Below are positions 1-10,100 of a DNA stretch of 64,000 nucleotides, one piece after another. The position numbers and the translations under genes were made by a program. Below the pieces are notes generated by a model, which made no database searches, was not told the origin of the DNA, and saw only the letters and a list, made by a program, of their open reading frames with translations. Source of the stretch: Phycisphaerales bacterium (GTDB taxonomy: Bacteria > Planctomycetota > Phycisphaerae > Phycisphaerales > SM1A02); assembly GCA_009691915.1 (NCBI GenBank), contig SIAD01000002.1, forward strand, positions 54,562 through 118,561. The letters are read 5' to 3'. The stretch's first letter is position 1, and each line of letters starts with the position of its first letter.

Positions 1-165
1 ACCCTCCACGGTCCCTTGGGCGATGTAAACGGACAGGCTCGTCCACTGGAGAGCAAGGTGCGGCTCGCCTTTGATCCCAGCGCGATCGATGTGAAGAAGG
101 TTCAGTCAGGGATCAGTGACATTGGCAAGACGATCGACGGACTCCGCAAACTGTTCGGTCAATGA
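1..165 (+). CDS. C-terminal end of an unidentified protein (partial)
   Basis: An open frame enters from the left edge and ends at TGA 163-165, giving the last 54 residues of a protein whose start lies outside the window. The visible part is mostly polar with a final amphipathic segment (motif around SDIGKTIDGLRKLFGQ). No domain can be recognised in so short a tail. It runs toward the minus-strand nuoI and is convergent with it. The reading is supported only by an uninterrupted frame and protein-like composition, so the function is left open. Confidence 0.5.
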   Translation, partial: TLHGPLGDVNGQARPLESKVRLAFDPSAIDVKKVQSGISDIGKTIDGLRKLFGQ

Positions 166-196
166 TCGCCCTCGCCCCGCGGCGCGGGCCTCGGCG

Positions 197-754
197 TCAC
201 ATCGGCTTTTCGGCGATCGTCTGGTCGTAGATCTCGAGCAGCTTCGCCTTGTCGAAGACAAGCTCGGCACGCGTGAGCCCGGTGACCTCGTAGTGGGGTG
301 TCAGTTCAATGGCATCAACCGGGCACGCCTCTTCGCACATCCCGCAGTAGATGCACCGGAGTTCGTCGATGTCGAACTGCTTCGGATACTTCTCGCGATC
401 CTCCCACGGGCTCTCCTCGGCCACGATGTGGATGCAGTTGGCCGGGCAGGCCGTGGCGCACATGAAGCACGCCACGCAGCGGACCCGCCCATCCTCATCC
501 TTGTTCAGTCGGTGCACACCGCGGAAATTAGGGCGAAACTGGCCGCCTTCCTCGACGGGTCGATCATCCCGCTTCTGCTCGGGATACTGCACCACCCACA
601 GCGTGTCCTTGTTCGATCCGTTGCGGCCGAAGTTCTGCATCGCATGCCGCAGTGTCGTCCCCAGTCCCTTCACGATGCTGGGGACGAACAGGGTCTCGGC
701 CAGCGTGAGCGGCTTGTGGGTGACATCGACGACCTCGTCATCTCGGATCGGCAT
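197..754 (-). CDS. nuoI: NADH-quinone oxidoreductase subunit I (two [4Fe-4S] ferredoxin)
   Basis: Encodes a 185-residue 8Fe ferredoxin-type subunit of respiratory complex I, which passes electrons from the peripheral arm toward the quinone site. Two full CxxCxxCxxxCP motifs are seen, with cysteines at about residues 93, 96, 99, 103 and 134, 137, 140, 144; each would hold one tetranuclear cluster. The N-terminal segment is amphipathic, as usual for membrane-associated NuoI. The start at 754 (MPIRDDEV) was chosen over an upstream in-frame codon at 796 because it gives the usual family length. No strong ribosome-binding site precedes it, but TATCCT lies just upstream. No other nuo gene is next to it: it is divergent from the ATP synthase cluster and convergent with the gene at the left edge. 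Confidence 0.93.
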   Translation of the reverse strand: MPIRDDEVVDVTHKPLTLAETLFVPSIVKGLGTTLRHAMQNFGRNGSNKDTLWVVQYPEQKRDDRPVEEGGQFRPNFRGVHRLNKDEDGRVRCVACFMCATACPANCIHIVAEESPWEDREKYPKQFDIDELRCIYCGMCEEACPVDAIELTPHYEVTGLTRAELVFDKAKLLEIYDQTIAEKPM

Positions 755-834
755 GGGGCTTTGAGGATAGCGGCAGGCATGGACGCGCCATCGCACTACG
801 ATGCCTTGGTGATCCCAGACGAACGGCTCTCGCG

Positions 835-1101
835 ATGAACCGCCAGGAGCGCGAACGCGAGGAAGTCCGTGTGGGCTGGCGGATGATGGGGCTCGCGTGG
901 GGATTTGTCACTCAGATGCTGGCCGGGGCCTTGTTGGGGTTGGGGGTCGGAGTCTGGCTCGGTGACGAGACCATGGGCGCACTTTTCGGAACGGGGACGG
1001 GCCTTGTGGTCGCCACATACTTCCTTCTTCGAGGCGGGCTTCGTCTCAACCGCGAGCTCGATCGGATCGCGGCGCAGCAGAGGAACAGCAGTGACAAGTG
1101 A
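835..1101 (+). CDS. AtpZ/AtpI-family small membrane protein of the ATP synthase cluster
   Basis: An 88-residue protein with an N-terminal basic/acidic patch and two predicted membrane helices (about residues 18-42 and 46-68) separated by a short Gly/Asp turn. Size, two-helix layout and position just before the F0 genes match the AtpZ/AtpI-like family that accompanies many bacterial F-type ATP synthases and is thought to help c-ring assembly or Mg2+ supply. The ATG is preceded by no clear Shine-Dalgarno; a TACGAT hexamer at 797-802 may be a -10 element for the whole cluster. The following gene starts inside its last codons, so the two are translationally coupled. Family assignment is by topology and context more than by residues. 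Confidence 0.72.
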   Translation: MNRQEREREEVRVGWRMMGLAWGFVTQMLAGALLGLGVGVWLGDETMGALFGTGTGLVVATYFLLRGGLRLNRELDRIAAQQRNSSDK

Positions 1102-1531
1102 GGTTTCTCACAAGAGTGCGTTGACCGATGCGCCGAAGGTTTCGTTGCCGTGGCTCAGGGTGCTCGTCGTCACGAGCCTGACGGCACTCGCGACTTCAGC
1201 ACTCTGGATCGCACTTGCCCCACGGTGGGGATGGGAGGGATCGCCGATCGCCGTCCGTGCGATTGTCACGGTCGTTCCGGTCGCTGTGCTTGGCTGGCTC
1301 GTCACCGCGCCATGGAAACCGCGGACGATTCTCGACTGGATGACGGCGTGGCTCGTGGGGACTGTCATACGGTTCCTGCTGACGCCGGCCGCAGCCGCGG
1401 CGGTATACTTCTCCGCCCCGTGCGACACTCGTCAGTTCATTGCGGCGCTCGGGGCGTGCTACTTCGCGTCGCTGTTGGCGGAGGTTGCCACGATCGCCAC
1501 GGCGCTCTCGGACTGCGGTCGGCAGCCCTAG
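1091..1531 (+). CDS. ATP synthase subunit I-like protein (AtpI-like)
   Basis: A 146-residue polytopic protein with about four hydrophobic segments (roughly residues 22-44, 54-74, 83-110 and 118-142). Start chosen: GTG at 1091, with AGAGGA 7 bases upstream; it overlaps the end of the AtpZ-like gene by 11 bases. The open frame extends further 5-prime but that part only shadows the upstream gene. Proteins of this size and topology directly before atpB are subunit I (AtpI) homologues, accessory for c-ring assembly and not part of the mature enzyme. It sits 33 bases before atpB. Sequence conservation in this family is low, so the call leans on synteny. Confidence 0.65.
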   Translation: MTSEVSHKSALTDAPKVSLPWLRVLVVTSLTALATSALWIALAPRWGWEGSPIAVRAIVTVVPVAVLGWLVTAPWKPRTILDWMTAWLVGTVIRFLLTPAAAAAVYFSAPCDTRQFIAALGACYFASLLAEVATIATALSDCGRQP

Positions 1532-1564
1532 GCGAATACCCCACCGACCGCGAGGCTTGACGAA

Positions 1565-2945
<1,381 letters not shown>

Positions 2946-3015
2946 TCTGACCAAGCGGGTGGCCGACGGCGGAGTACTTCCGCTCCGGTCCCCAAGCCTG
3001 CAAGGAGAGTTCCGC

Positions 3016-3528
3016 ATGCTGCTTGCCTCTGCCGATCCTATGGCCTTCAACTGGCTTCCGTTCGTCACGACCATCGTGGTGTTCGGGATCGTGTTCTTCG
3101 TTCTCGCGTTTAGCGTTTGGCCCAAGATCGACAAGGGGCTCGACGAGCGGTCACAGAAAATCCTGCACGAGATCGAGTCGGCCGAGGCCGCGCGCGTCAC
3201 GGCCGCGGCGAAGCAGAAAGAGTTTGAGCAGAAGTTGGCGGAAGGGCTGGAGCAGTCGGCGCGGATGATTCGTGAGGCCAAGGCCGAGGCCGTTCGCTTG
3301 GGGGACGAAATCCGTGCGAGGAGTGAAGCCGACCTCTCGGAGCGCGCCCGGCGCGCGGCGGAAGAGATCGACGGAGCCCGTCGACTCGCCGTCTCAGAGC
3401 TCGAGGCCCACGCCGCCGCGCTCGCTGTGGCGATTGCGGGTCGAATTCTCCAGCGCGAGTTGAAGCCAGCTGACAATCAGCGCATCGTCGAGGAGTCGCT
3501 CGCGGGCATGTCCGCGAAGCGCGGGTGA
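3016..3528 (+). CDS. atpF: F0F1 ATP synthase subunit b
   Basis: A 170-residue peripheral-stalk subunit that ties F1 to the membrane. One membrane helix (about residues 12-36) is followed by a long charged, Ala/Glu/Arg-rich helix typical of the b dimer. Start chosen: ATG 3016 with AAGGAGAG 5-6 bases upstream, in preference to an in-frame GTG at 2959 with no ribosome-binding site. It lies 70 bases after atpE and 7 bases before atpH, in the usual a-c-b-delta-alpha order. Only one b-type gene is seen, so the stalk may be a homodimer or a b-prime gene may lie elsewhere. Confidence 0.93.
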   Translation: MLLASADPMAFNWLPFVTTIVVFGIVFFVLAFSVWPKIDKGLDERSQKILHEIESAEAARVTAAAKQKEFEQKLAEGLEQSARMIREAKAEAVRLGDEIRARSEADLSERARRAAEEIDGARRLAVSELEAHAAALAVAIAGRILQRELKPADNQRIVEESLAGMSAKRG

Positions 3529-3535
3529 TTCAGCG

Positions 3536-4135
3536 ATGCCCAGCACCGATCAGGTCGCCAGCGTCTATGCCGACGCGCTCCTCGAGCTCGCCATCCACGA
3601 GGGTGGCAATTCAAGGGCGCAAGAGTTGGGCGATGAGCTTGGTGAACTGTGCGAAGTGATCATCGCGAACAAGGCTGTCGTCCGCTTCCTGTCCTCACCG
3701 GTCGTTGACCGCGCCGAGCGCAGCGCGGTGATCGAACGCACATTCAAGGGGCGCATCAGTGACACGCTCTACCGCTTCGTCCTCACGGTTGACCGCAATG
3801 GCCGCCTCGGGCACCTCGTTGCGATGGAGCAGTGCTACGACGCGCTGTTGCAGAAACTTTTCGGCAAGACCGAAGTGGATGTGTACACCGTCGATGGCAA
3901 GTCACTCGACGCCTCGACGGAGGAGCTTCTGCGAGAGAGGGTCAAGGCCACGGCGGGCGAGGATGCGGTCTTCCACTACTACGCCGATGGGTCAATGATC
4001 GGCGGGATCAAGCTCCAGATCGGGGACCAGCTTGTCGATGGATCGATCGCCACGCGGCTGAGGCGGCTGCAGGCCGCGATTGTTGAGTCCGGCGGCGCCT
4101 CGGTGCGCCGCGACCCCACGCGATTCATCGGCTGA
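3536..4135 (+). CDS. atpH: F0F1 ATP synthase subunit delta
   Basis: A 199-residue subunit that joins the top of F1 to the b stalk (OSCP-type). The N-terminal helical domain begins with a family-typical VASVYADALLELA segment and the C-terminal part carries the conserved pattern GGIKLQIGDQLVDGSIATRL at about residues 155-175. It is slightly longer than the usual 175-180 residues. It follows atpF by 7 bases and precedes atpA by 30, so it belongs to the same transcript. Confidence 0.94.
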   Translation: MPSTDQVASVYADALLELAIHEGGNSRAQELGDELGELCEVIIANKAVVRFLSSPVVDRAERSAVIERTFKGRISDTLYRFVLTVDRNGRLGHLVAMEQCYDALLQKLFGKTEVDVYTVDGKSLDASTEELLRERVKATAGEDAVFHYYADGSMIGGIKLQIGDQLVDGSIATRLRRLQAAIVESGGASVRRDPTRFIG

Positions 4136-4165
4136 CGACGAAGCACAGAACACCAAGGAACCACT

Positions 4166-5722
4166 ATGAAAATCAAGACCGACGAAATCGCATCAATCAT
4201 CCGCAAGGAAATCGAGCAGTTTGGCACCACACTGGAGGTCAGCGATGTCGGCCAGGTAGTCGAGGTCGGCGACGGGATTGCCCGTGTGTATGGCCTCTCC
4301 AAGGTGATGGCTGGCGAGCTCCTCGAGTTCGAGACGGTCGAAGGCAGCGTCACAGGTCAGGCGATGAATCTCGAGGCTGACACCGTCGGAGTTGCACTCT
4401 TCGGAAACTCGACGGGCGTGCGTGAGGGTGACACGGTGCGATCGACCGGTCGCCTGCTGGAAGTCCCAGTGGGACCGCAGCTCCTCGGACGCGTCGTCGA
4501 CTCGCTCGGAAGACCGCTTGACGGCGGTGCGCCCATCGGGGCGACGGAGACCGGCAAGGTCGACATCGTCGCGCCCGGGATTTCCGCTCGCCAGCCGGTG
4601 AAGGAACCGATGCAGTTCGGCATCAAGGCAGTCGATTCGATGATCCCCGTCGGCCGCGGACAGCGCGAACTCGTCATCGGTGATCGCAAGACCGGAAAGA
4701 CCGCGATCTGCCTGGACTGCATCATCAATCAGAAGCAGTACTGGGGCACGCCCGATGCGGTCGTGTGCATTTATGTCGCCGTCGGCCAGAAAGACTCGAC
4801 GGTCGCCGCGGTTGTGGACACGCTCCGAACGCATGGCGCGATGGACTACACCATCGTTGTCAATGCGGGAGCGGCGTCGTCCGCCCCAATGCAGTACATC
4901 GCCCCGTACTCAGGGTGCGCGATGGGTGAGTACTTCATGTGGAAGGGGAAAGACCCCAGCTACACCGGACCGAAGCATGTCCTGTGTGTCTACGACGACC
5001 TCTCCAAGCAGGCGGTCGCCTACCGCGAACTCTCCCTGTTGCTGCGACGGCCTCCCGGGCGCGAGGCGTATCCAGGCGATGTCTTCTACCTGCACTCCCG
5101 CCTCCTCGAGCGGTCCACAAAACTCTCCAAGGAGAATGGCGGCGGATCGATTACCGCACTGCCGATCATCGAGACCCAGGAAGGCGATGTCTCCGCGTAC
5201 ATCCCCACGAATGTGATTTCGATCACCGACGGACAGATCTACCTTCAGCCGGAACTCTTCTCGGCGGGTGTGCGTCCCGCGGTGAATGTTGGAATCTCCG
5301 TGAGCCGTGTCGGCGGTGCGGCCCAGATCAAGGCGATGAAGGAGGTTGCCGGATCTCTGCGTCTCGATCTGGCGGCGTATCGCGAACTCGAGGCATTCGC
5401 GCAGTTGGGCACCGAACTCGATCGCGCCAGCACCAGACAGCTCGAGCGCGGCGCCCGCATGGTCGAACTTCTCAAGCAGGGGCAGTACACGCCGTTCGAC
5501 ACGATCGACCAGTGCATCTCGATCTTCTCGGCCTCGAAGGGCCTGCTCGACGATGTTGCCAAGGACAAGGTGCCGCAGTTTGAGCGCGACCTGCTGGATG
5601 CCATGCGGGGACCGCACAAGGCACTGCGAGCCGAACTAGTCGCCGCGAAGTCGTTCAAGGGCCTTGAGGACAAGTTCATCGCTGCGATCAAGTCCTTCAA
5701 GGCGTCCTGGAAGGCCGCGTGA
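4166..5722 (+). CDS. atpA: F0F1 ATP synthase subunit alpha
   Basis: A 518-residue non-catalytic nucleotide-binding subunit of the F1 hexamer. The order is N-terminal beta-barrel, nucleotide-binding domain with Walker A GDRKTGKT (about residues 172-179), and a helical C-terminal domain; family signatures such as [17 protein letters not shown] are intact. Length is normal. The usual next genes, atpG, atpD and atpC, are not here: the stop codon overlaps the GTG start of an epimerase gene (GTGA). The remaining F1 subunits must be encoded elsewhere for the enzyme to work. Confidence 0.97.
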   Translation: MKIKTDEIASIIRKEIEQFGTTLEVSDVGQVVEVGDGIARVYGLSKVMAGELLEFETVEGSVTGQAMNLEADTVGVALFGNSTGVREGDTVRSTGRLLEVPVGPQLLGRVVDSLGRPLDGGAPIGATETGKVDIVAPGISARQPVKEPMQFGIKAVDSMIPVGRGQRELVIGDRKTGKTAICLDCIINQKQYWGTPDAVVCIYVAVGQKDSTVAAVVDTLRTHGAMDYTIVVNAGAASSAPMQYIAPYSGCAMGEYFMWKGKDPSYTGPKHVLCVYDDLSKQAVAYRELSLLLRRPPGREAYPGDVFYLHSRLLERSTKLSKENGGGSITALPIIETQEGDVSAYIPTNVISITDGQIYLQPELFSAGVRPAVNVGISVSRVGGAAQIKAMKEVAGSLRLDLAAYRELEAFAQLGTELDRASTRQLERGARMVELLKQGQYTPFDTIDQCISIFSASKGLLDDVAKDKVPQFERDLLDAMRGPHKALRAELVAAKSFKGLEDKFIAAIKSFKASWKAA

Positions 5723-6684
5723 AAGTTGGCTGGCTCGATCAGCACCGATCGTTCTACTCAGGTCGCTCGGTGTGCGTGACGGGAGGGGCAGGCTTCATCG
5801 GATCGCACCTCGTCTTGGCGCTCGACTCGCTGGGCGCGCGCGTGTCGATCATCGACAACCTCGTCAATGGGAAGCGCGAGAATCTCCTAGGTCAGTCGGC
5901 GCGGGTGACGCTGGAGGAGGGGAGCATCCTCGACCATGCATGCCTTGATCGTGCCATCGACGGTGCAACGACTGTCTTTCACCTTGCGGCGCTCGGGTCG
6001 GTCCCGGCATCGGTCGAGAGCCCGGAAAAGTTTCAGGAGGTCAATGCCACCGGGACGATGCGAGTCCTGCAAGCTGCGCGCAAGGCCGGCGCATCGCGCG
6101 TCGTCTACTCGGCGTCGAGCTCGGCCTATGGCAACACGCCGACCCTTCCCAAGGTCGAGTCGATGACTCCGGATCCGCTCTCCCCGTACGCGGTCGCAAA
6201 GCTCGAGGGGGAGCACTTCTGTCGAGCATGGAGCAGCTGTTACAGACTGTCGACGGTGAGCCTTCGGTACTTCAACATCTTCGGCCCACGCCAGCGACCA
6301 GACTCGCAGTACGCCGCGGTGATTCCGCGCTTCGCGGCCTCGTTGCGTGAAGGAACCGCACCGACCATCTTCGGTGATGGGACTCAGACGCGCGACTTCA
6401 CTTTCATTGACAATGCGGTGCACGCCAACCTCCTGGCCGGATCTGTTGAGACCGTGCTGGCGGGAGAGATGGTCAACATCGGCTGCGGTGCCAAGTTCTC
6501 GCTGCTCGAATTGCTTGATCAGATGAATTCGATCCTCGGAACATCCATCGCGCCGCGCTTCGAGTCCATGCGGGCGGGAGATGTCCGCGACAGCCTCGCG
6601 TCGATCGACCGGGCGAAACGCGTGATCGGCTATGAGCCCGTCACGCTCTTCGCTGAAGGGCTGCGCGAGACTCTGGCGAGCTGA
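5719..6684 (+). CDS. NAD-dependent epimerase/dehydratase (extended SDR, UDP-sugar type)
   Basis: A 321-residue extended short-chain dehydrogenase related to UDP-glucose/UDP-GlcNAc 4-epimerases. The Rossmann fingerprint GGAGFIGSH is at about residues 22-30, the SASSSAYG strand carries the active-site Ser near 131-137, and the catalytic YxxxK is Y157/K161. The segment [12 protein letters not shown] and the [10 protein letters not shown] motif are typical of this family. It likely makes or alters a nucleotide sugar for cell-surface polysaccharide. The GTG start overlaps the atpA stop by four bases, so it is translationally coupled to the ATP synthase genes, an unusual partner. The exact substrate cannot be read from the sequence. 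Confidence 0.88.
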   Translation: MKVGWLDQHRSFYSGRSVCVTGGAGFIGSHLVLALDSLGARVSIIDNLVNGKRENLLGQSARVTLEEGSILDHACLDRAIDGATTVFHLAALGSVPASVESPEKFQEVNATGTMRVLQAARKAGASRVVYSASSSAYGNTPTLPKVESMTPDPLSPYAVAKLEGEHFCRAWSSCYRLSTVSLRYFNIFGPRQRPDSQYAAVIPRFAASLREGTAPTIFGDGTQTRDFTFIDNAVHANLLAGSVETVLAGEMVNIGCGAKFSLLELLDQMNSILGTSIAPRFESMRAGDVRDSLASIDRAKRVIGYEPVTLFAEGLRETLAS

Positions 6685-6686
6685 CC

Positions 6687-6709
6687 GAGAGTCGCCGGAG
6701 ACTCACTCG
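6687..6709. terminator. Inverted repeat between convergent genes
   Basis: GAGTC-GCCGGA-GACTC forms a perfect 5-bp stem (6689-6704), extendable with a bulge to about 6687-6709. It sits exactly between the convergent ends of the epimerase and deaminase genes. There is no T-run on either side, so it is at best a weak or Rho-assisted transcript end. Confidence 0.3.
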
Positions 6710-7152
6710 CCGATGTCCTCAGCCCAGAGGTCGGGTTTTTCGCGCTTCATCCGCTCCATGAGAGCAACGCACCGGGGATCGTCGAGCACCGTCAGGGCGA
6801 TGCCCGACTGCCGCATCCAGTCTTCGGCCCCAAGAAAAGTTCTGTTCTCGCCGATGATCACTCTCGGGATCTTGAAGAGGATCGCGGTGCCCGAGCACAT
6901 CGGGCATGGGGAAAGCGTGGAGACCAGCGTCAGACTGCGCCAGTCGCGCCGTCTCCCCGCCTTGCGGATGCAGTCCACTTCGGCGTGCGCCGTTGGATCT
7001 CCCGACTGAACGCGCTGGTTGTGTCCGCGCGCGACGACCGCGCCGCCGGCGTCCATGAGAACGCTGCCGATGGGAATTCCACCCTCGCGCCATCCCTTCT
7101 CCGCCTGCTCGATCGCCGCGTCGATTCCCTCCCGAAGTTCTGTCGGACTCAT
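6703..7152 (-). CDS. Cytosine deaminase, fungal FCY1-like (nucleobase deaminase family)
   Basis: A 149-residue zinc-dependent deaminase. The zinc ligands and proton shuttle are all present: H56-A-E58 and the P-C83-P-M-C86 pair. Beyond the general family, the N-terminal GGIPIGSVL, the RGHN...Q.G block, the IPRVIIGEN strand and above all the C-terminal W-x-EDIGE are those I recall from yeast cytosine deaminase, so cytosine to uracil (pyrimidine salvage) is the favoured reaction. It is less like the tRNA adenosine deaminase TadA, and guanine deaminase is a further option. Its ATG overlaps the stop of the large gene upstream by 4 bases, so the two are co-transcribed. Confidence 0.83.
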   Translation of the reverse strand: MSPTELREGIDAAIEQAEKGWREGGIPIGSVLMDAGGAVVARGHNQRVQSGDPTAHAEVDCIRKAGRRRDWRSLTLVSTLSPCPMCSGTAILFKIPRVIIGENRTFLGAEDWMRQSGIALTVLDDPRCVALMERMKREKPDLWAEDIGE

Positions 7153-10100
7153 GCGTGCGCCTCCATGGTTGCCTTCGGTGTCGTGTGCCGCGCTCGCCGT
7201 TCCTGAACTGCACCCTGTGGGACGCGACGCCGCAGACCAGTGACAGGCTTGGTCGCATCAGGCACGAGACCTGAGAGCACCGCCCCAGCGATGAGCGCGA
7301 GCCCCGCCGTCACAATGGAGAAGGGGATCGCGGTGATGGTCGCCGCCACACCGATGGCTGTCGCGCTGAACACCACAGGGAGGGCAGCGATCACGGCGGT
7401 TCCCAGGAGTAGAGCTCGCAGGCCGCGCGCCAGCCTCGAGGCGTCGTCGAGCGCGATGAGGGCGAGAGCCACTGCCACCGACGCGACTGCCAGCAGCGAG
7501 ACGATCCCGGACACAGTCACGGCACTCACGACGATCGGCCCCTTCCACGGAATGCCACCCACGCCCGCCGTCGCGATCGCCAGCGTGCAGCAGCCGACGG
7601 CGATCCGCCGCATGGCTTCGTCGCGGCGGCGCACAGTGAACGGACACTCCTGTGGTGCTAGCGGATCCCCTTTGTCATCACAGGGTGCCGTGAGTCCGCC
7701 CACGGCTGCAGTGGCCATTCGGCGCGCACCGGCGATCGACCATCCAAGAATGAGCCCCCACATCCCGATCGACGCCCCCGCGATGGCGGCCATCACCGGA
7801 CTTCCTCCACTTGAGTTCCCGCTCTCCAACACTAGCCCCGCGAACGCGAGCGCCACGAGCATGGCCGTCGTCATCATCCCGATGATGAGCGCATCCTGAT
7901 GGCGTGTGCGGGATGCGACGAACGACGGCAGCCACGCCGCGATCCCCACTAGCGACCCGGCACTCGCCGCCCATGCGACATCGTGAGTCATCGTCCCGAC
8001 TGCAACGACTCCAAGGGCCACATCGGCAAGCGCCCACAGGGGAGTCGCGCAGGGATGGACAATCGGGCGGTTGGGAGAGTGCTCGGCCGTGCGCTGGACG
8101 GTCACCAGCGGTACAGGAAGATCGAGGCCGTGGTCCGGTCGCGCGAGCAGCGGATGCAGCGACGGGAATCGGACAAAGCGATCCATGGCGATCGAGCACG
8201 CGCCGCCGATGCAGACGACCCCGTGGACGAGCAGGATGGCGCACAGCGGCGCGAGTCCGATCGACTGCGGAGCGAACGCGCCGGCAACGAGCGCGACCCC
8301 GAGAGCCACAAGGGACCACAGTTCGAACTCGACGAGCGACCGCAACTGACTCTCGGATCGACGCGATCGACCCTGCACCAGCCGCCATGCCAGGAGCGCG
8401 GGGATCATCGGAAGTGCAGCGCTCGCCAGCATCACCGCGGCGCAGTGGGTGCGTTCGTGGGCGACCAGCGACGGTGACTCATGCTGCGAGAGATCTTCGA
8501 TGAACCGTTCAATCCGCGCAGCGGACGCCGCTGAGGCCACTGAGGCTGCCGCGCAGGCGGTCCACGCGGAACCGATCATCAGTGTCCATGCGGTTGTCGC
8601 GCCATCTAGTGTCGCTGGAAGTCCATCGGCGGCGATTGTGGCTAGAACTCCGGCGAGGGCGACCATCATCGCGGCCCACGCGGCCAACGGTGACTTGGCC
8701 CGGAGACTTCGCGAGAGCGCCATCGCCGCGAGCACGATTCCAAGGAGTGCGATCGCGCCGCCGGCCACGGTGGAGATCGCGGGAGCACTACCAACTCTCC
8801 ACGGAAAGAGCGTCGTCGCGGTTATCCCAAGTCCGAGGGCGGCAGCGATCGCGGCGGCAATCGTCTGGCGCGAATCGAACTGTGCCGAGTGTGCCGTGGC
8901 TTGGCGCGCATCGGGCCATGCGGCATAGGCCACGATCCACGGGGCCGCACCCGCGCACGCGAGCAGCATGAGGGCGACCCAGGGTGCCGAGTGCAGGGCC
9001 AGTGTCCCGAGCGGCGAGGCAACACACAGAAGTGCAAGGAGCACCGGAATCCTTCTTCCAAGGATTGGCCTGCACCTCAGGGTGACCAGTTGCACGGCCG
9101 CGACGACGACGGTGATTCCGACTGCCCAAGCCGAGATGGAGACAAATGCGGCGCGCAGGTCGAGGCGGACAAAGTCAGGAATGGCAGCGAGCGACGCACT
9201 CCCGACCGCTCCCAGAGCCGTCAGGGCCAGCAGCGCAGCTGAATTGGCCGGGGTCTCGGGCGTGCCCGAAGCATCGTGATCGTCAAGCCATGCCGAGTCG
9301 AGTCGACCTCGTGCAGGGAGTCGATCCATGCGCGCGTCGGCCGATGGTCGGGTCCATGGCGGGTCCGGCCCCTGTGGCACGCGTCTAGAACTGGAATCGT
9401 CATCGGACTCGGCCGATGTCCGCTTGCCTGGTTGCGACACGCGCTCCCGCTGGCCACCGAATCGGCCGGCGGAGGGCTGGCTCACTCGCGATGGTGTGGC
9501 CGCATGATCGTTGCCGTTGGTGCGCCCATCGCGCGCGGGAGAGGGGACACCGGTCGCCGCAGCACGAGCGGGATGTCGACTGGGCGGAACCTCGTCGGCG
9601 GCGGTGTCAATGAGTCGAAATGTGACTGGGGGTGCGGCGGGCCGATCCAATTCCTCCCGCCGCTCCTTAGCGGGAGTTCGAGTGGTCGCCTGCGCCTGTG
9701 CAGCATGCGCCGCAATGAGTGCGGCCGCCTCCGCCGCGGCCTTCGCGGCAATCGCCGCCTCCCGCGGCATGAGGGGAAGACCTGGAACGGTGCCGCCTGT
9801 CGCGATTATGCGGCTCGTCGCCTCAGCGACCAGTTGCTCAAGAGTCTCGAGTTCCGAGCGCGACTTTGCGTAGTCCTCATCGAGCCGCTGCTTCGCGCCG
9901 CCGAGCGCGATCATCGACGCCTGAACGGCGCGCTCAAGAGCGTGGCGCCCGTCCCGCTCCGCCTTGTTGGCGCGCTCGTTGGCGCCATTGATCTTGTCTT
10001 CGGCACTTGCGCGAGCGCTGGCCTCGGCCTTCAACTGCTTGGCGTAGGAGTCACGGTCACGGACAACCGCCGTGCGTTGTTCCTCGACCTGCGCGAGCTT

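Noticed and set aside
2960..3015. GTG start for atpF at 2959
   Set aside because: ATG 3016 has AAGGAGAG at proper distance, and the extra residues are not found in subunit b.
3016..3528. Possible b-prime or fused b-delta subunit
   Set aside because: Separate b and delta frames with own starts are visible, and no duplication exists.
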